Origin: Bacteroidales bacterium
GTDB taxonomy: Bacteria > Bacteroidota > Bacteroidia > Bacteroidales > VadinHA17
Reading direction: 5' to 3'
DNA: 7,357 bases
Assembly: GCA_027451265.1 (NCBI GenBank)
Contig: DAIDJT010000131.1
Coordinates: 1 to 7,357, forward strand
Positions within the stretch are counted from its first letter, which is position 1. Each line of letters opens with the position of its first letter. The position numbers and the translations under genes were made by a program. The notes beneath the pieces are model-generated. The model was given only the letters and a program-made list of their open reading frames with translations, made no database searches and was not told the origin of the DNA. Positions 1 to 6,112 of the stretch are shown here, piece after piece.

Positions 1-584
1 CTCTCACCGGCGGCGAACTGGCAAGGGCTGCACTTGAATACGGGTATGAGCAGTATGGCATTGACATACTCATGCGCTATTATGACCTTATTTCGCGCAA
101 CGGCGCGACATACCTCTGGTACTTCCCTGACGGAAAACCGTCATCGGTGGAGACCAGCACCTCCCCTGAAGCCAAACCTACCGACGGATGGGGATCATCA
201 GCAATGCTGTACGCCTTTGTTGAAGGACTGGCCGGTGTACAGGACAAGGACAAGCTCTTCAGACGGGTGCGCCTGTGCCCCAAATGGATCTCGGCAGGTG
301 TGGAGAAGGCAGAGGTGAAGATAGACTACAAAAGCTCGGGAGCTTTTGTCAGGTATACTTACAGCCATACCCCTGATCAGCTGATCATCAGGCTGTCAGG
401 GAGCTACGAGTACGTTCAGCTCTCACTCCCTGTCCCGGCAAATTATGTCGCCGGTGATCTGAGTTTCGGCGGTAAGAAGAAAAAGTATATCATGGCATCA
501 TTCAACCAGGGTAACTACCTGATTGCCGATGCTGACGTGAGCGGTGAGTGCGACATTATACTGGATCTCCGCAAAAAGCCTTGA
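1..584 (+). CDS. C-terminal part of a glycoside-hydrolase-like (alpha/alpha)6-barrel protein (5' end outside window)
   Basis: The reading frame is open from base 3 (bases 1-2 belong to a split codon) to a TGA at 582-584, so about 193 C-terminal residues are visible and the true start lies upstream. The first ~80 residues look helical and include a Thr-Asp-Gly-Trp-Gly-Ser-Ser-Ala-Met stretch followed by LYAFVEGLAGVQD. This resembles the last helical hairpins of six-hairpin (alpha/alpha)6-barrel glycosidases. The last ~100 residues alternate in a beta-strand pattern (KIDYKSSGAFVRYTYSH and onward), like the C-terminal beta-sandwich that follows such barrels. No catalytic acid can be assigned in this fragment, so family and substrate remain open. 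The role in carbohydrate breakdown is inferred from this resemblance and from the reductase gene 17 bases downstream. An ATG at 72 lies inside the domain and is not the start. Confidence 0.6.
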   Translation, partial: LTGGELARAALEYGYEQYGIDILMRYYDLISRNGATYLWYFPDGKPSSVETSTSPEAKPTDGWGSSAMLYAFVEGLAGVQDKDKLFRRVRLCPKWISAGVEKAEVKIDYKSSGAFVRYTYSHTPDQLIIRLSGSYEYVQLSLPVPANYVAGDLSFGGKKKKYIMASFNQGNYLIADADVSGECDIILDLRKKP

Positions 585-601
585 CCTGAAAAGAGTGATA
601 T

Positions 602-1381
602 ATGAACCCAAAAAAGGTAGCCATAATTACGGGAGCAAGCAGGGGCATTGGCAGGGCCATCTCCCTGGCACTGGCTTCGGAAGGTTATGACATTGCAGCC
701 ATAGCGCGTACCCCTGACAGCGAGTGCATGCTCTCACTTCAGCCTGAGATTGAAGCTCTCGGTGCCCAGTTCTTTCCTGTCGGGCTTGATGTGGCACACA
801 CAAACCTGCATGATGAGGTTATTTCAAGCATCCTTGACCGCTACGGCAGGATAGACCTCCTTATCAACAATGCAGGAATAGCACCTATTGAACGGAAGGA
901 CCTCCTTGACCTTGATGAGGAGACCTATGACCGTGTGCTGAATGTCAACCTGCGGGGACCGGTGTTCCTTGCCCGGAGGGTTGCACGGGAGATGATCTGG
1001 CTTAAGGAACAGGTGAAGGATTACCGTCCTTCAATCATGTTCGTTACATCATTCCTGGCTTATACTTCCTTTACCCACGGTGTTGATGTCTGCATCTCCA
1101 AGGCAGGGCTTAGCATGGCGGCCCTTGTCTTCGCCGACAGGCTCAGCGAAGAGGGAATAAATGTCTATGAGATCAGGCCCGGGTTGATCAAAACCGAGCT
1201 CACTTCACGCAGCAAATACAAGTTCGACAGGCTTATCACGGAAGGACTGGTGCCCCAGAAACGGTGGGGTACACCCGAGGATATGGCAAAGGCTGTTGCA
1301 TCTCTTGCCCGCGGCGACTGGTCATTTTCTTCCGGAACCGTCTTTGAGGTCAGCGGAGGAATGAATATACAGAGCATTTAA
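602..1381 (+). CDS. Short-chain dehydrogenase/reductase, FabG-like, with catalytic Tyr replaced by Val
   Basis: This 259-residue protein has the usual length of a classical SDR (about 250). The Rossmann cofactor motif TGASRGIG is at residues 10-17, Asp63 lies in the LDV adenine-contact position, NNAG is at 89-92, Asn116 in NVNLRG, and the IRPG motif at 191-194. Arg14 and Arg36 favour NADP(H). It resembles proteins usually labelled 3-ketoacyl-ACP reductase, in which the active-site loop reads YCISKAGLSM. Here the loop reads VCISKAGLSM: Ser150 and Lys167 are kept but the proton-donating Tyr is Val163 (GTC at 1088-1090). Normal oxidoreductase activity is therefore doubtful. The nearby Tyr154 is nine residues upstream of the canonical position. 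The gene starts 17 bases after the glycosidase-like gene, so the two are probably co-transcribed. The fold is clear; the substrate is unknown, and fatty-acid synthesis is unlikely to be its job given this context. Confidence 0.9.
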   Translation: MNPKKVAIITGASRGIGRAISLALASEGYDIAAIARTPDSECMLSLQPEIEALGAQFFPVGLDVAHTNLHDEVISSILDRYGRIDLLINNAGIAPIERKDLLDLDEETYDRVLNVNLRGPVFLARRVAREMIWLKEQVKDYRPSIMFVTSFLAYTSFTHGVDVCISKAGLSMAALVFADRLSEEGINVYEIRPGLIKTELTSRSKYKFDRLITEGLVPQKRWGTPEDMAKAVASLARGDWSFSSGTVFEVSGGMNIQSI

Positions 1382-1406
1382 TAATCAGTAATTTACGATT
1401 TTCTTT

Positions 1407-1438
1407 TTGTGTCTGCACCCGGGTTTATTCAACCTTTG
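1407..1438 (+). promoter_or_regulatory. Candidate Bacteroidota-type promoter for the YceI gene
   Basis: A TTG at 1407-1409 is followed after 21 bases by AACCTTTG at 1431-1438. That matches seven of eight positions of the TAnnTTTG -7 element known from Bacteroidota, with a spacing slightly longer than the usual ~19. Transcription would begin near 1445, leaving a leader of about 45 bases before the ATG at 1490. The -7 element lies inside an inverted repeat, which could give a regulator access to it. This is a consensus match only. The YceI gene might instead be read through from the reductase gene. Confidence 0.3.
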
Positions 1439-1450
1439 TTGAACAAAACC
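1422..1450. repeat. Imperfect inverted repeat upstream of the YceI gene
   Basis: The core is TTCAAC (1428-1433), four bases CTTT, then GTTGAA (1438-1443), a perfect 6-base inverted repeat. Outside it, GGTTT (1422-1426) and AAACC (1446-1450) are also complementary, separated from the core by one base on the left and two on the right. This gives 11 paired positions in all. As RNA it could form a hairpin, but no U-run follows on the plus strand, so it is a weak candidate for an intrinsic terminator of the reductase gene. As DNA it could be an operator, because it overlaps a candidate -7 element. Confidence 0.45.
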
Positions 1451-1489
1451 GCATGCAGAATGGTTCATGTTAAAACCAAACACTGAAAA

Positions 1490-2074
1490 ATGAAAAGAAT
1501 AATTGTTATACTGATTGTATCTGTACTTGCCGTCACGCTTATGCCGGCACAGAAGAAACTTGTGGCTGACGCGGCGGCAACAGCCATTGTGTGGCATGGC
1601 CACAAGATTGTAGGCGCTTCTCATACAGGCAACATTGACCTGAAGAGCGGATGGATAACCCTGAAAGGTAAAACTGTAACCGGCGGTGAGTTTCTGGTCG
1701 ACATGAACACTATTAAGGACACCGACCTGAAGGATGAGAAGATGAGCGCGAGGCTGGTTGGCCACCTTAAGTCAGAAGATTTCTTTGGTGTGGAAAAGTA
1801 CCCTTTTTCAAAGCTGGTCATAACCGGAAGCAGCAAAACCTCTGACGGAAAAATTCTTTTCAGGGGTAACCTTACAATCAAGGAGGCTACACACCCGGTT
1901 GAGTTCACTGCAACAGAGTCAAAGGACGGAGAGAACCTGATCTTTACCGCCGACATAAATTTTGACCGTTCGCTTTATGATGTGAGATTCGGCTCCGGCA
2001 AGTTCTTCTCGAACCTTGGTGACAACGCCATAGTTGACGAAATCACTCTTAATGTGAAACTGGTTGTAAAATAA
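1490..2074 (+). CDS. Secreted YceI-family lipid-binding-like protein
   Basis: The protein has 194 residues, the usual size for a YceI protein with a signal peptide. Residues 1-20 (MKRIIVILIVSVLAVTLMPA) form a basic start and hydrophobic core, with probable cleavage near Ala20, so the product should be periplasmic or secreted. The rest shows the YceI pattern: WHGHKIVGASHTGNIDLKSG, then a GGEFLVDMNTIKDTDL segment, GHLKSEDFFGVEKYPFSKL, a GNLTIKEATHPVEF segment, and a late FDRSLYDVRFGSGKF/AIVDEI ending. The family has a lipocalin-like barrel that binds isoprenoid or other amphiphilic molecules in characterised members. The ligand here is unknown. There is no Shine-Dalgarno sequence, only an A-rich stretch before the ATG, as is common in Bacteroidota. 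The gene ends three bases from the stop codon of the convergent glycosyltransferase gene. Confidence 0.93.
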   Translation: MKRIIVILIVSVLAVTLMPAQKKLVADAAATAIVWHGHKIVGASHTGNIDLKSGWITLKGKTVTGGEFLVDMNTIKDTDLKDEKMSARLVGHLKSEDFFGVEKYPFSKLVITGSSKTSDGKILFRGNLTIKEATHPVEFTATESKDGENLIFTADINFDRSLYDVRFGSGKFFSNLGDNAIVDEITLNVKLVVK

Positions 2075-2077
2075 TCC

Positions 2078-3169
2078 TTACCCCAGGAGCTCAGAGTAGA
2101 CTTCATAGGTTTTCCGCACGGTATCCGCGTGGTTGAACTCCTTTAAGATGGTCTCCCTTGCCTTCGCCCCGGTGGCGACAAGGGAGTTCCTGTTTTTCCA
2201 GCACCATGTGATGGCTTTTGCCAGCTCCGCCGCCGAGCCCCTTGGCACCACGAACCCGTTATCGCCCCTGGCGAACAGCTCTTTGGCCCCGCCGCCGTCG
2301 GTGACTATCACCGGCTTGCCGAGGCACATTGCCTCTGTTATTGCCCTTCCCAGCCCCTCGCTGAGTGAGGGCTGCACATACAGGTCACAGGATGCCATCC
2401 ATGCAGGCGGATTCTTCAGGTGCCCCTTATGGATGAACCGGTCCGGTACGCCGCTCTCTGCGGCAAGCCTTAAGGTATCAGGTGAATCGGTCCCGTCACC
2501 TATGAGTATGATCCTGAACGGCATATCTTTCGGGAGTAATCCTGCCGCTTCGGTGAGATACCTGATACCCTTCACCTTCCGCAGTATCCCGACGGTGCAG
2601 ATAAGAAAATCATCGTCACGCGCTCCTGTCTCGCTCCTTGGTACCGGCAAGAGGCTGTTGAACCATTCGGGGTTGTACCCGCGATAGATTCGCACGGTTC
2701 TGTTCCTCCGCCAGGGCGGCAGCTGCCTTTTTACGTGTACTTCCACGGCGTCACTGGCGCAGATGAGCCTGTCAATGCGGTGGTTCAGGAAAGCCAGCCA
2801 CGCCGAAGGGTCATGCCAGTGAAGGCTCAGTGATCCGTAGTAGCCAATTATCCTCACTTTCCTTCCACGCGCTGCCATCAGCGTGTTGGTCATGGCCTTG
2901 CCAAAGGTGACATGGATAAGCTCTGTATTTTCCCTTTCAATGATGCTGCGCAGATGGCTGATTATTCTGCGGCTGATCTTTTTGTCAAAAATGATATATT
3001 CAACCCTGATGCCCTCGCTCTCAAGTTCCTGTGTTTCGGGGGTGGGTCTCTGGGTCACCACGGTGATCTCAACACCCCCGGCACGAAGGCCCCTGATAAG
3101 CATTCTGTCAGCTATCGTGGTGAAGGGCGAAAGCGAGATATCACTGATGAAGAGGACCCTGTATGCCAT
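2078..3169 (-). CDS. GT4-family glycosyltransferase (GT-B fold)
   Basis: I place the start at the ATG at 3169-3167, giving 363 residues beginning MAYRVLFISDISLSPF, the normal beta-strand start of a GT-B glycosyltransferase. An in-frame ATG at 3286 would add 39 non-family residues and overlap the peptidase gene. The N-terminal acceptor domain spans roughly residues 1-175. The C-terminal nucleotide-sugar domain starts near DDFLICTVGILRKVKG, with Lys200 in the family position. It contains the EX7E motif as Glu271 to Glu279 (SEGLGRAITEAMCLGKPVI), followed by the GGG loop (GGGAKELF). This family transfers sugar from an activated donor, typically to lipid-linked glycans, capsule or lipopolysaccharide; donor and acceptor cannot be read from the sequence. 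No signal peptide or membrane segment is evident, so it is probably cytoplasmic or membrane-associated. It follows the peptidase gene by 16 bases and is probably in the same operon. Confidence 0.92.
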   Translation of the reverse strand: MAYRVLFISDISLSPFTTIADRMLIRGLRAGGVEITVVTQRPTPETQELESEGIRVEYIIFDKKISRRIISHLRSIIERENTELIHVTFGKAMTNTLMAARGRKVRIIGYYGSLSLHWHDPSAWLAFLNHRIDRLICASDAVEVHVKRQLPPWRRNRTVRIYRGYNPEWFNSLLPVPRSETGARDDDFLICTVGILRKVKGIRYLTEAAGLLPKDMPFRIILIGDGTDSPDTLRLAAESGVPDRFIHKGHLKNPPAWMASCDLYVQPSLSEGLGRAITEAMCLGKPVIVTDGGGAKELFARGDNGFVVPRGSAAELAKAITWCWKNRNSLVATGAKARETILKEFNHADTVRKTYEVYSELLG

Positions 3170-3185
3170 TTTGCCGGCGTGTTTT

Positions 3186-4691
3186 TCAGTAACTGAGAGT
3201 TTCGGCGTTTGCCATCTCAATGAATGAGAGGTAAATAAGTTTTGCCACATCTTCCATGATCTCAGGTGTAACAGCGGTTTCGTCATCGCCGGGAAGGTGA
3301 TAATAAACCGGCTTCACACCGTCAGTGGCTGACAGGTTCATTGTCCTGAACCCTTCAGCAAGGAAGACCAGTCCGTCGCTTCGCGGCCTTCCGTAATAGG
3401 CACCGCCCTGGGCTGACGCCCTCATGGGTCTGTGGATGTACCTGCTGTTGGCATTTATGAAGTACTCATTGAGCCCCTTGCACGTTTCCGAGGCGCTTAC
3501 CGCGAGGCCGGTTCCGTTGCCCACCATGTCGAGATTGATGTACGTGACGGTTTTTTCCTTTGGGAAAATGGGTTTTTCAGTGTAGTACTTGCTGCCCAGC
3601 AGCCCTACCTCTTCGCCTCCTATCAGGAGGAAGAGGACGGTGCGTTTCAGTTTGATTCCGGATGTGGCCAGCGCCTTTGCCGCGGCCATAATGTCAATAA
3701 TGCCGCTCGCATTGTCAAGTCCGCCGGCAACCAGGAGTCCGCCTGCATTGCCAACGGCATCAAGATGCCCTCCGATGATAATCACCTCGTCTTTCAGTTC
3801 CGGATCAGAGCCTTCAATCATGCCTGCCACATTGCAGGTCTTTCCTTCCGGGTGACGGGTGGTGTTCGCCTTTATTGTCATAACCTTCCCCGTGGCAAAA
3901 GAAGCAGGTTTGAATGTTTTGTCAATCTGACCGGTAAGGGTCCTGTTATCCTTGCCCAGGCCGGCAAAGATGTCGGAAAGGGGTTCCGGCCCGATGCCGG
4001 TGACAATCATGTTTTCAATGTAAGAGATGTTGGGGTTGGCGCTGTTCCCGTCAATATAAAGCATTCCCGCTGCTCCGTGACGGGCGGCATTCTCTGCCTT
4101 GTACTGGTGATAGCAGTATTGCACCCATTTTGCATACTCCGGGTTACGTGCGTCCTTGTAGGGCACGTCGCGGTTCATAAGCACGATCTTGCCTTTGACA
4201 TCAACGTTTTTATAATCGTCGTAGTTAAGTTCCGGGGCGGTGGTGCCATATCCCACCCAGACAACTTCTGCCGTGACTTCGCCGTTGCCCGAGTTCATCC
4301 CGGGGTAGAAGTCAGCCGGGGCCCTGTAGCTTTTTGTTATCGTCACCCCGTCCTTCTGGGGAATATGCAGCTGCAGTTCCCCGGGGGTATTCACCACCGT
4401 ATAGGGGTGGTCAAACCACTGGAAGTAAGAACCATTGTCACCTGCGGGTTTAACACCCCACTCGCTGAATTTTCCTGCCATCCATTTTGCGGCGGCGAGG
4501 TATTCGGGGGTGCCGGCAAGGCGGCCGTTGTATTCTGGCGAGCAGATTTCAGCCATCCAGCCTGCGATCTCTTCAGAGCTGATGGCATGAAAGTTCCTGA
4601 GAAGGACCTGCTCATCCGGCTGCTGCGCAACAGCAGGACTCGTGAAAGCGGCCAGGAAAGAAATGGCAAAAGCAAGCAATAAGGTTCGCAT
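3186..4691 (-). CDS. Secreted M28-family zinc peptidase with PA-like insert
   Basis: This 501-residue protein starts with a clear signal peptide (MRTLLLAFAISFLAAFTSPAVA, cleavage predicted after Ala22, before QQ). Residues ~130-260 form a PA-type insert (VVWVGYGTTAPELNYDDY, then KGKIVLMNRDVP and AARHGAAGMLYI), common in M28 exopeptidases. The catalytic domain follows with all expected metal ligands: His309 and Asp311 (GGHLDAVG), bridging Asp326 (GGLDNASG), the catalytic Glu360 and ligand Glu361 (GGEEVGLLGS), Asp388 (INLDMVG), and His465 (YYHLPGDD). It is therefore expected to be an active di-zinc aminopeptidase or carboxypeptidase-like enzyme in the periplasm or outside the cell. No C-terminal secretion domain is visible. 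It is the first gene of a minus-strand pair with the glycosyltransferase. The start is chosen because the signal peptide begins there. No Shine-Dalgarno sequence precedes it. Confidence 0.95.
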   Translation of the reverse strand: MRTLLLAFAISFLAAFTSPAVAQQPDEQVLLRNFHAISSEEIAGWMAEICSPEYNGRLAGTPEYLAAAKWMAGKFSEWGVKPAGDNGSYFQWFDHPYTVVNTPGELQLHIPQKDGVTITKSYRAPADFYPGMNSGNGEVTAEVVWVGYGTTAPELNYDDYKNVDVKGKIVLMNRDVPYKDARNPEYAKWVQYCYHQYKAENAARHGAAGMLYIDGNSANPNISYIENMIVTGIGPEPLSDIFAGLGKDNRTLTGQIDKTFKPASFATGKVMTIKANTTRHPEGKTCNVAGMIEGSDPELKDEVIIIGGHLDAVGNAGGLLVAGGLDNASGIIDIMAAAKALATSGIKLKRTVLFLLIGGEEVGLLGSKYYTEKPIFPKEKTVTYINLDMVGNGTGLAVSASETCKGLNEYFINANSRYIHRPMRASAQGGAYYGRPRSDGLVFLAEGFRTMNLSATDGVKPVYYHLPGDDETAVTPEIMEDVAKLIYLSFIEMANAETLSY

Positions 4692-4726
4692 CGGTCAGAT
4701 TCTGTTTAATTGATACAGCCATTTAG

Positions 4727-4738
4727 TATTTGCAAATA
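4727..4738. repeat. 12-base perfect palindrome in the divergent intergenic region
   Basis: TATTTGCAAATA is fully self-complementary and overlaps the candidate -7 box of the peptidase gene. A 12-base palindrome is expected about twice by chance in a window this long, so only its position makes it a plausible operator. Confidence 0.3.
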
Positions 4739-4740
4739 TA
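4733..4740 (-). promoter_or_regulatory. Candidate -7 element for the M28 peptidase gene
   Basis: On the minus strand this reads TATATTTG, a full match to the Bacteroidota -7 consensus TAnnTTTG, about 42 bases upstream of the peptidase start codon. No good TTG element is found at the expected distance upstream, so the promoter call rests on the -7 box and its position. The box overlaps a 12-base palindrome (4727-4738). Confidence 0.45.
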
Positions 4741-4816
4741 TCGTTTTACACTGCAGGTTTCTGCCATGCATGCTGACAAACAGTTATTGCAGATACAAAA
4801 CAACCGGTCACAATCG

Positions 4817-4847
4817 TTGTATATGTCGATGATTATGATAAATATTG
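4817..4847 (+). promoter_or_regulatory. Candidate promoter for the sugar transporter gene
   Basis: TTG at 4817-4819 is followed after exactly 19 bases by TAAATATTG (4839-4847). This is close to the TTG-N19-TAnnTTTG arrangement of Bacteroidota promoters, with one extra base in the -7 element. Transcription would start around 4853, leaving only a short leader before the ATG at 4867. The rest of the 175-base divergent region (4692-4866) is AT-rich and I see no other strong signal in it. Confidence 0.33.
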
Positions 4848-4866
4848 CAAGGTAAAATCCCTCATT

Positions 4867-6108
4867 ATGTCCGGTGAGATTCTTTCAAAACCAATCAGGC
4901 GGCTTGTGACGCCTGAGTTCATTGTTCCGTTTATTCTTGTTACCAGCCTGTTTTTGCTGTGGGGTGTGGCTCACAGTCTGCTGGATGTGCTTAACAAGCA
5001 TTTTCAGGATATTCTTGGAATTACAAAGGCAAGGTCTGGCCTTGTGCAGGCTGCCCTGTACGGAGGTTATTTTATAATGGCAATACCGGCAGGATTATTC
5101 ATGAACCGGCTGGGATACAGGAAGGGGATTATAACGGGTCTGGTGCTTTATGCCGTGGGAGCATTTCTTTTCTGGCCCGCGACATTTATTCAGACGTTTG
5201 AATTCACCCTCCTGTGCCTCTTTATTATTGCCTGCGGACTTACCTTCCTGGAGACTGCAGCGAATCCTTATTCAAGTGTCCTGGGGCCGAAAGAGACCTC
5301 GGAACAGCGGCTCACCCTCTCACAGTCATTCAACGGACTTGGATGGATTATCGGGCCGGCGCTTGGAGGGATGCTGATCCTTGGCGGCAACGGTGATGAC
5401 GGCGCCAACAAATTCTCCTCCATGGCATTGCCATATATGCTGATAGGAGGGGTGGTGCTGGTGGTTGCTTTAATGTTTGTCATTACCAGGATGCCTGATA
5501 TACACGAGGGGGAGCATGATTCGCACGGTGACAGGGGTACTTACAGGGGATTGTTCAGGGTGAGGCATTTCAGGTATGCGGTTATGGCCCAGTTCCTCTA
5601 CGTGGCGGCGCAGACAGGCATAAACAGTTTTTTCATTAATTATGTAGTTGAGACGATGCCGGGCTTTTCACCCGAGAAGGCGGCCTACCTTCTCTCGCTG
5701 GGTTTCGTCTTCTTCATGTCGGGCCGGTTTATCGGGTCACTCTTCATGAGCTGGTTCAGCCCGCGGCAGATGCTGGGGTTATATGCACTGATAAGCACCG
5801 CGGCCATGGTACTGGTGATGATGGGTCTCGGGTGGCCGTCCCTGGTGGCTCTTTACCTGAATTATTTCTGTATGTCCATTATGTTCCCGACAATTTTTGC
5901 ACTCGGGTTGAAAGACCTGGGAGGCATGACAAAAAAGGGATCCTCGGTGCTGGTCATGACCATCGTAGGGGGCGCAATATGCCCTGTTATAATGGGCCGG
6001 ATTGCCGATATATCGGGGATGGCGATTGGTTTTATAGTTCCCCTTGTATGCTTCGCGTTCATCGCATGGTATGCCTTTTACAGGGCGAAGGGTGAAAGAA
6101 TAGTTTAA
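4867..6108 (+). CDS. FucP-like sugar/H+ symporter of the major facilitator superfamily (FHS family)
   Basis: This 413-residue protein has about 12 hydrophobic segments, with a polar loop near residues 208-232 dividing the two halves, as in MFS carriers. It shows FHS/FucP hallmarks: LLWGVAHSLLDVLNKHFQ (31-47), GYFIMAIPAGLFMNRLGY (67-84), LETAANPYSSVLGPKETSE (128-146), and SQSFNGLGWIIGP (152-164). Asp40 aligns with Asp46 and Glu129 with Glu135 of Escherichia coli FucP, the residues implicated in proton coupling and substrate binding, so proton symport is likely. In Bacteroidota this group includes importers for fucose, glucose/galactose and other monosaccharides. The exact sugar cannot be decided, so no gene symbol is given. 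It is the first gene of a plus-strand unit and is followed four bases later by the barrel gene. Its location is the inner membrane. Confidence 0.93.
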   Translation: MSGEILSKPIRRLVTPEFIVPFILVTSLFLLWGVAHSLLDVLNKHFQDILGITKARSGLVQAALYGGYFIMAIPAGLFMNRLGYRKGIITGLVLYAVGAFLFWPATFIQTFEFTLLCLFIIACGLTFLETAANPYSSVLGPKETSEQRLTLSQSFNGLGWIIGPALGGMLILGGNGDDGANKFSSMALPYMLIGGVVLVVALMFVITRMPDIHEGEHDSHGDRGTYRGLFRVRHFRYAVMAQFLYVAAQTGINSFFINYVVETMPGFSPEKAAYLLSLGFVFFMSGRFIGSLFMSWFSPRQMLGLYALISTAAMVLVMMGLGWPSLVALYLNYFCMSIMFPTIFALGLKDLGGMTKKGSSVLVMTIVGGAICPVIMGRIADISGMAIGFIVPLVCFAFIAWYAFYRAKGERIV

Positions 6109-6112
6109 ATCA

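Noticed and set aside
361..396. Palindrome TGATCAGCTGATCA (374-387) with flanking ACAGCC/GGCTGT arms in the glycosidase-like gene
   Set aside because: A 14-base palindrome is expected about 0.5 times by chance in this window, and it lies in the middle of a well-formed beta-strand coding segment with no sign of regulation.
3170..3286. Upstream in-frame ATG at 3286 that would lengthen the glycosyltransferase by 39 residues
   Set aside because: The extra residues do not fit the family, would overlap the peptidase coding region by about 100 bases, and the family fold begins at the ATG at 3169.
3432..4682. A 416-codon open frame on the plus strand, antisense to the M28 peptidase gene
   Set aside because: Its translation has no recognisable fold or signal, is rich in Cys, His and Val typical of reverse-strand reading, and the opposite strand encodes a full M28 enzyme with all metal ligands.
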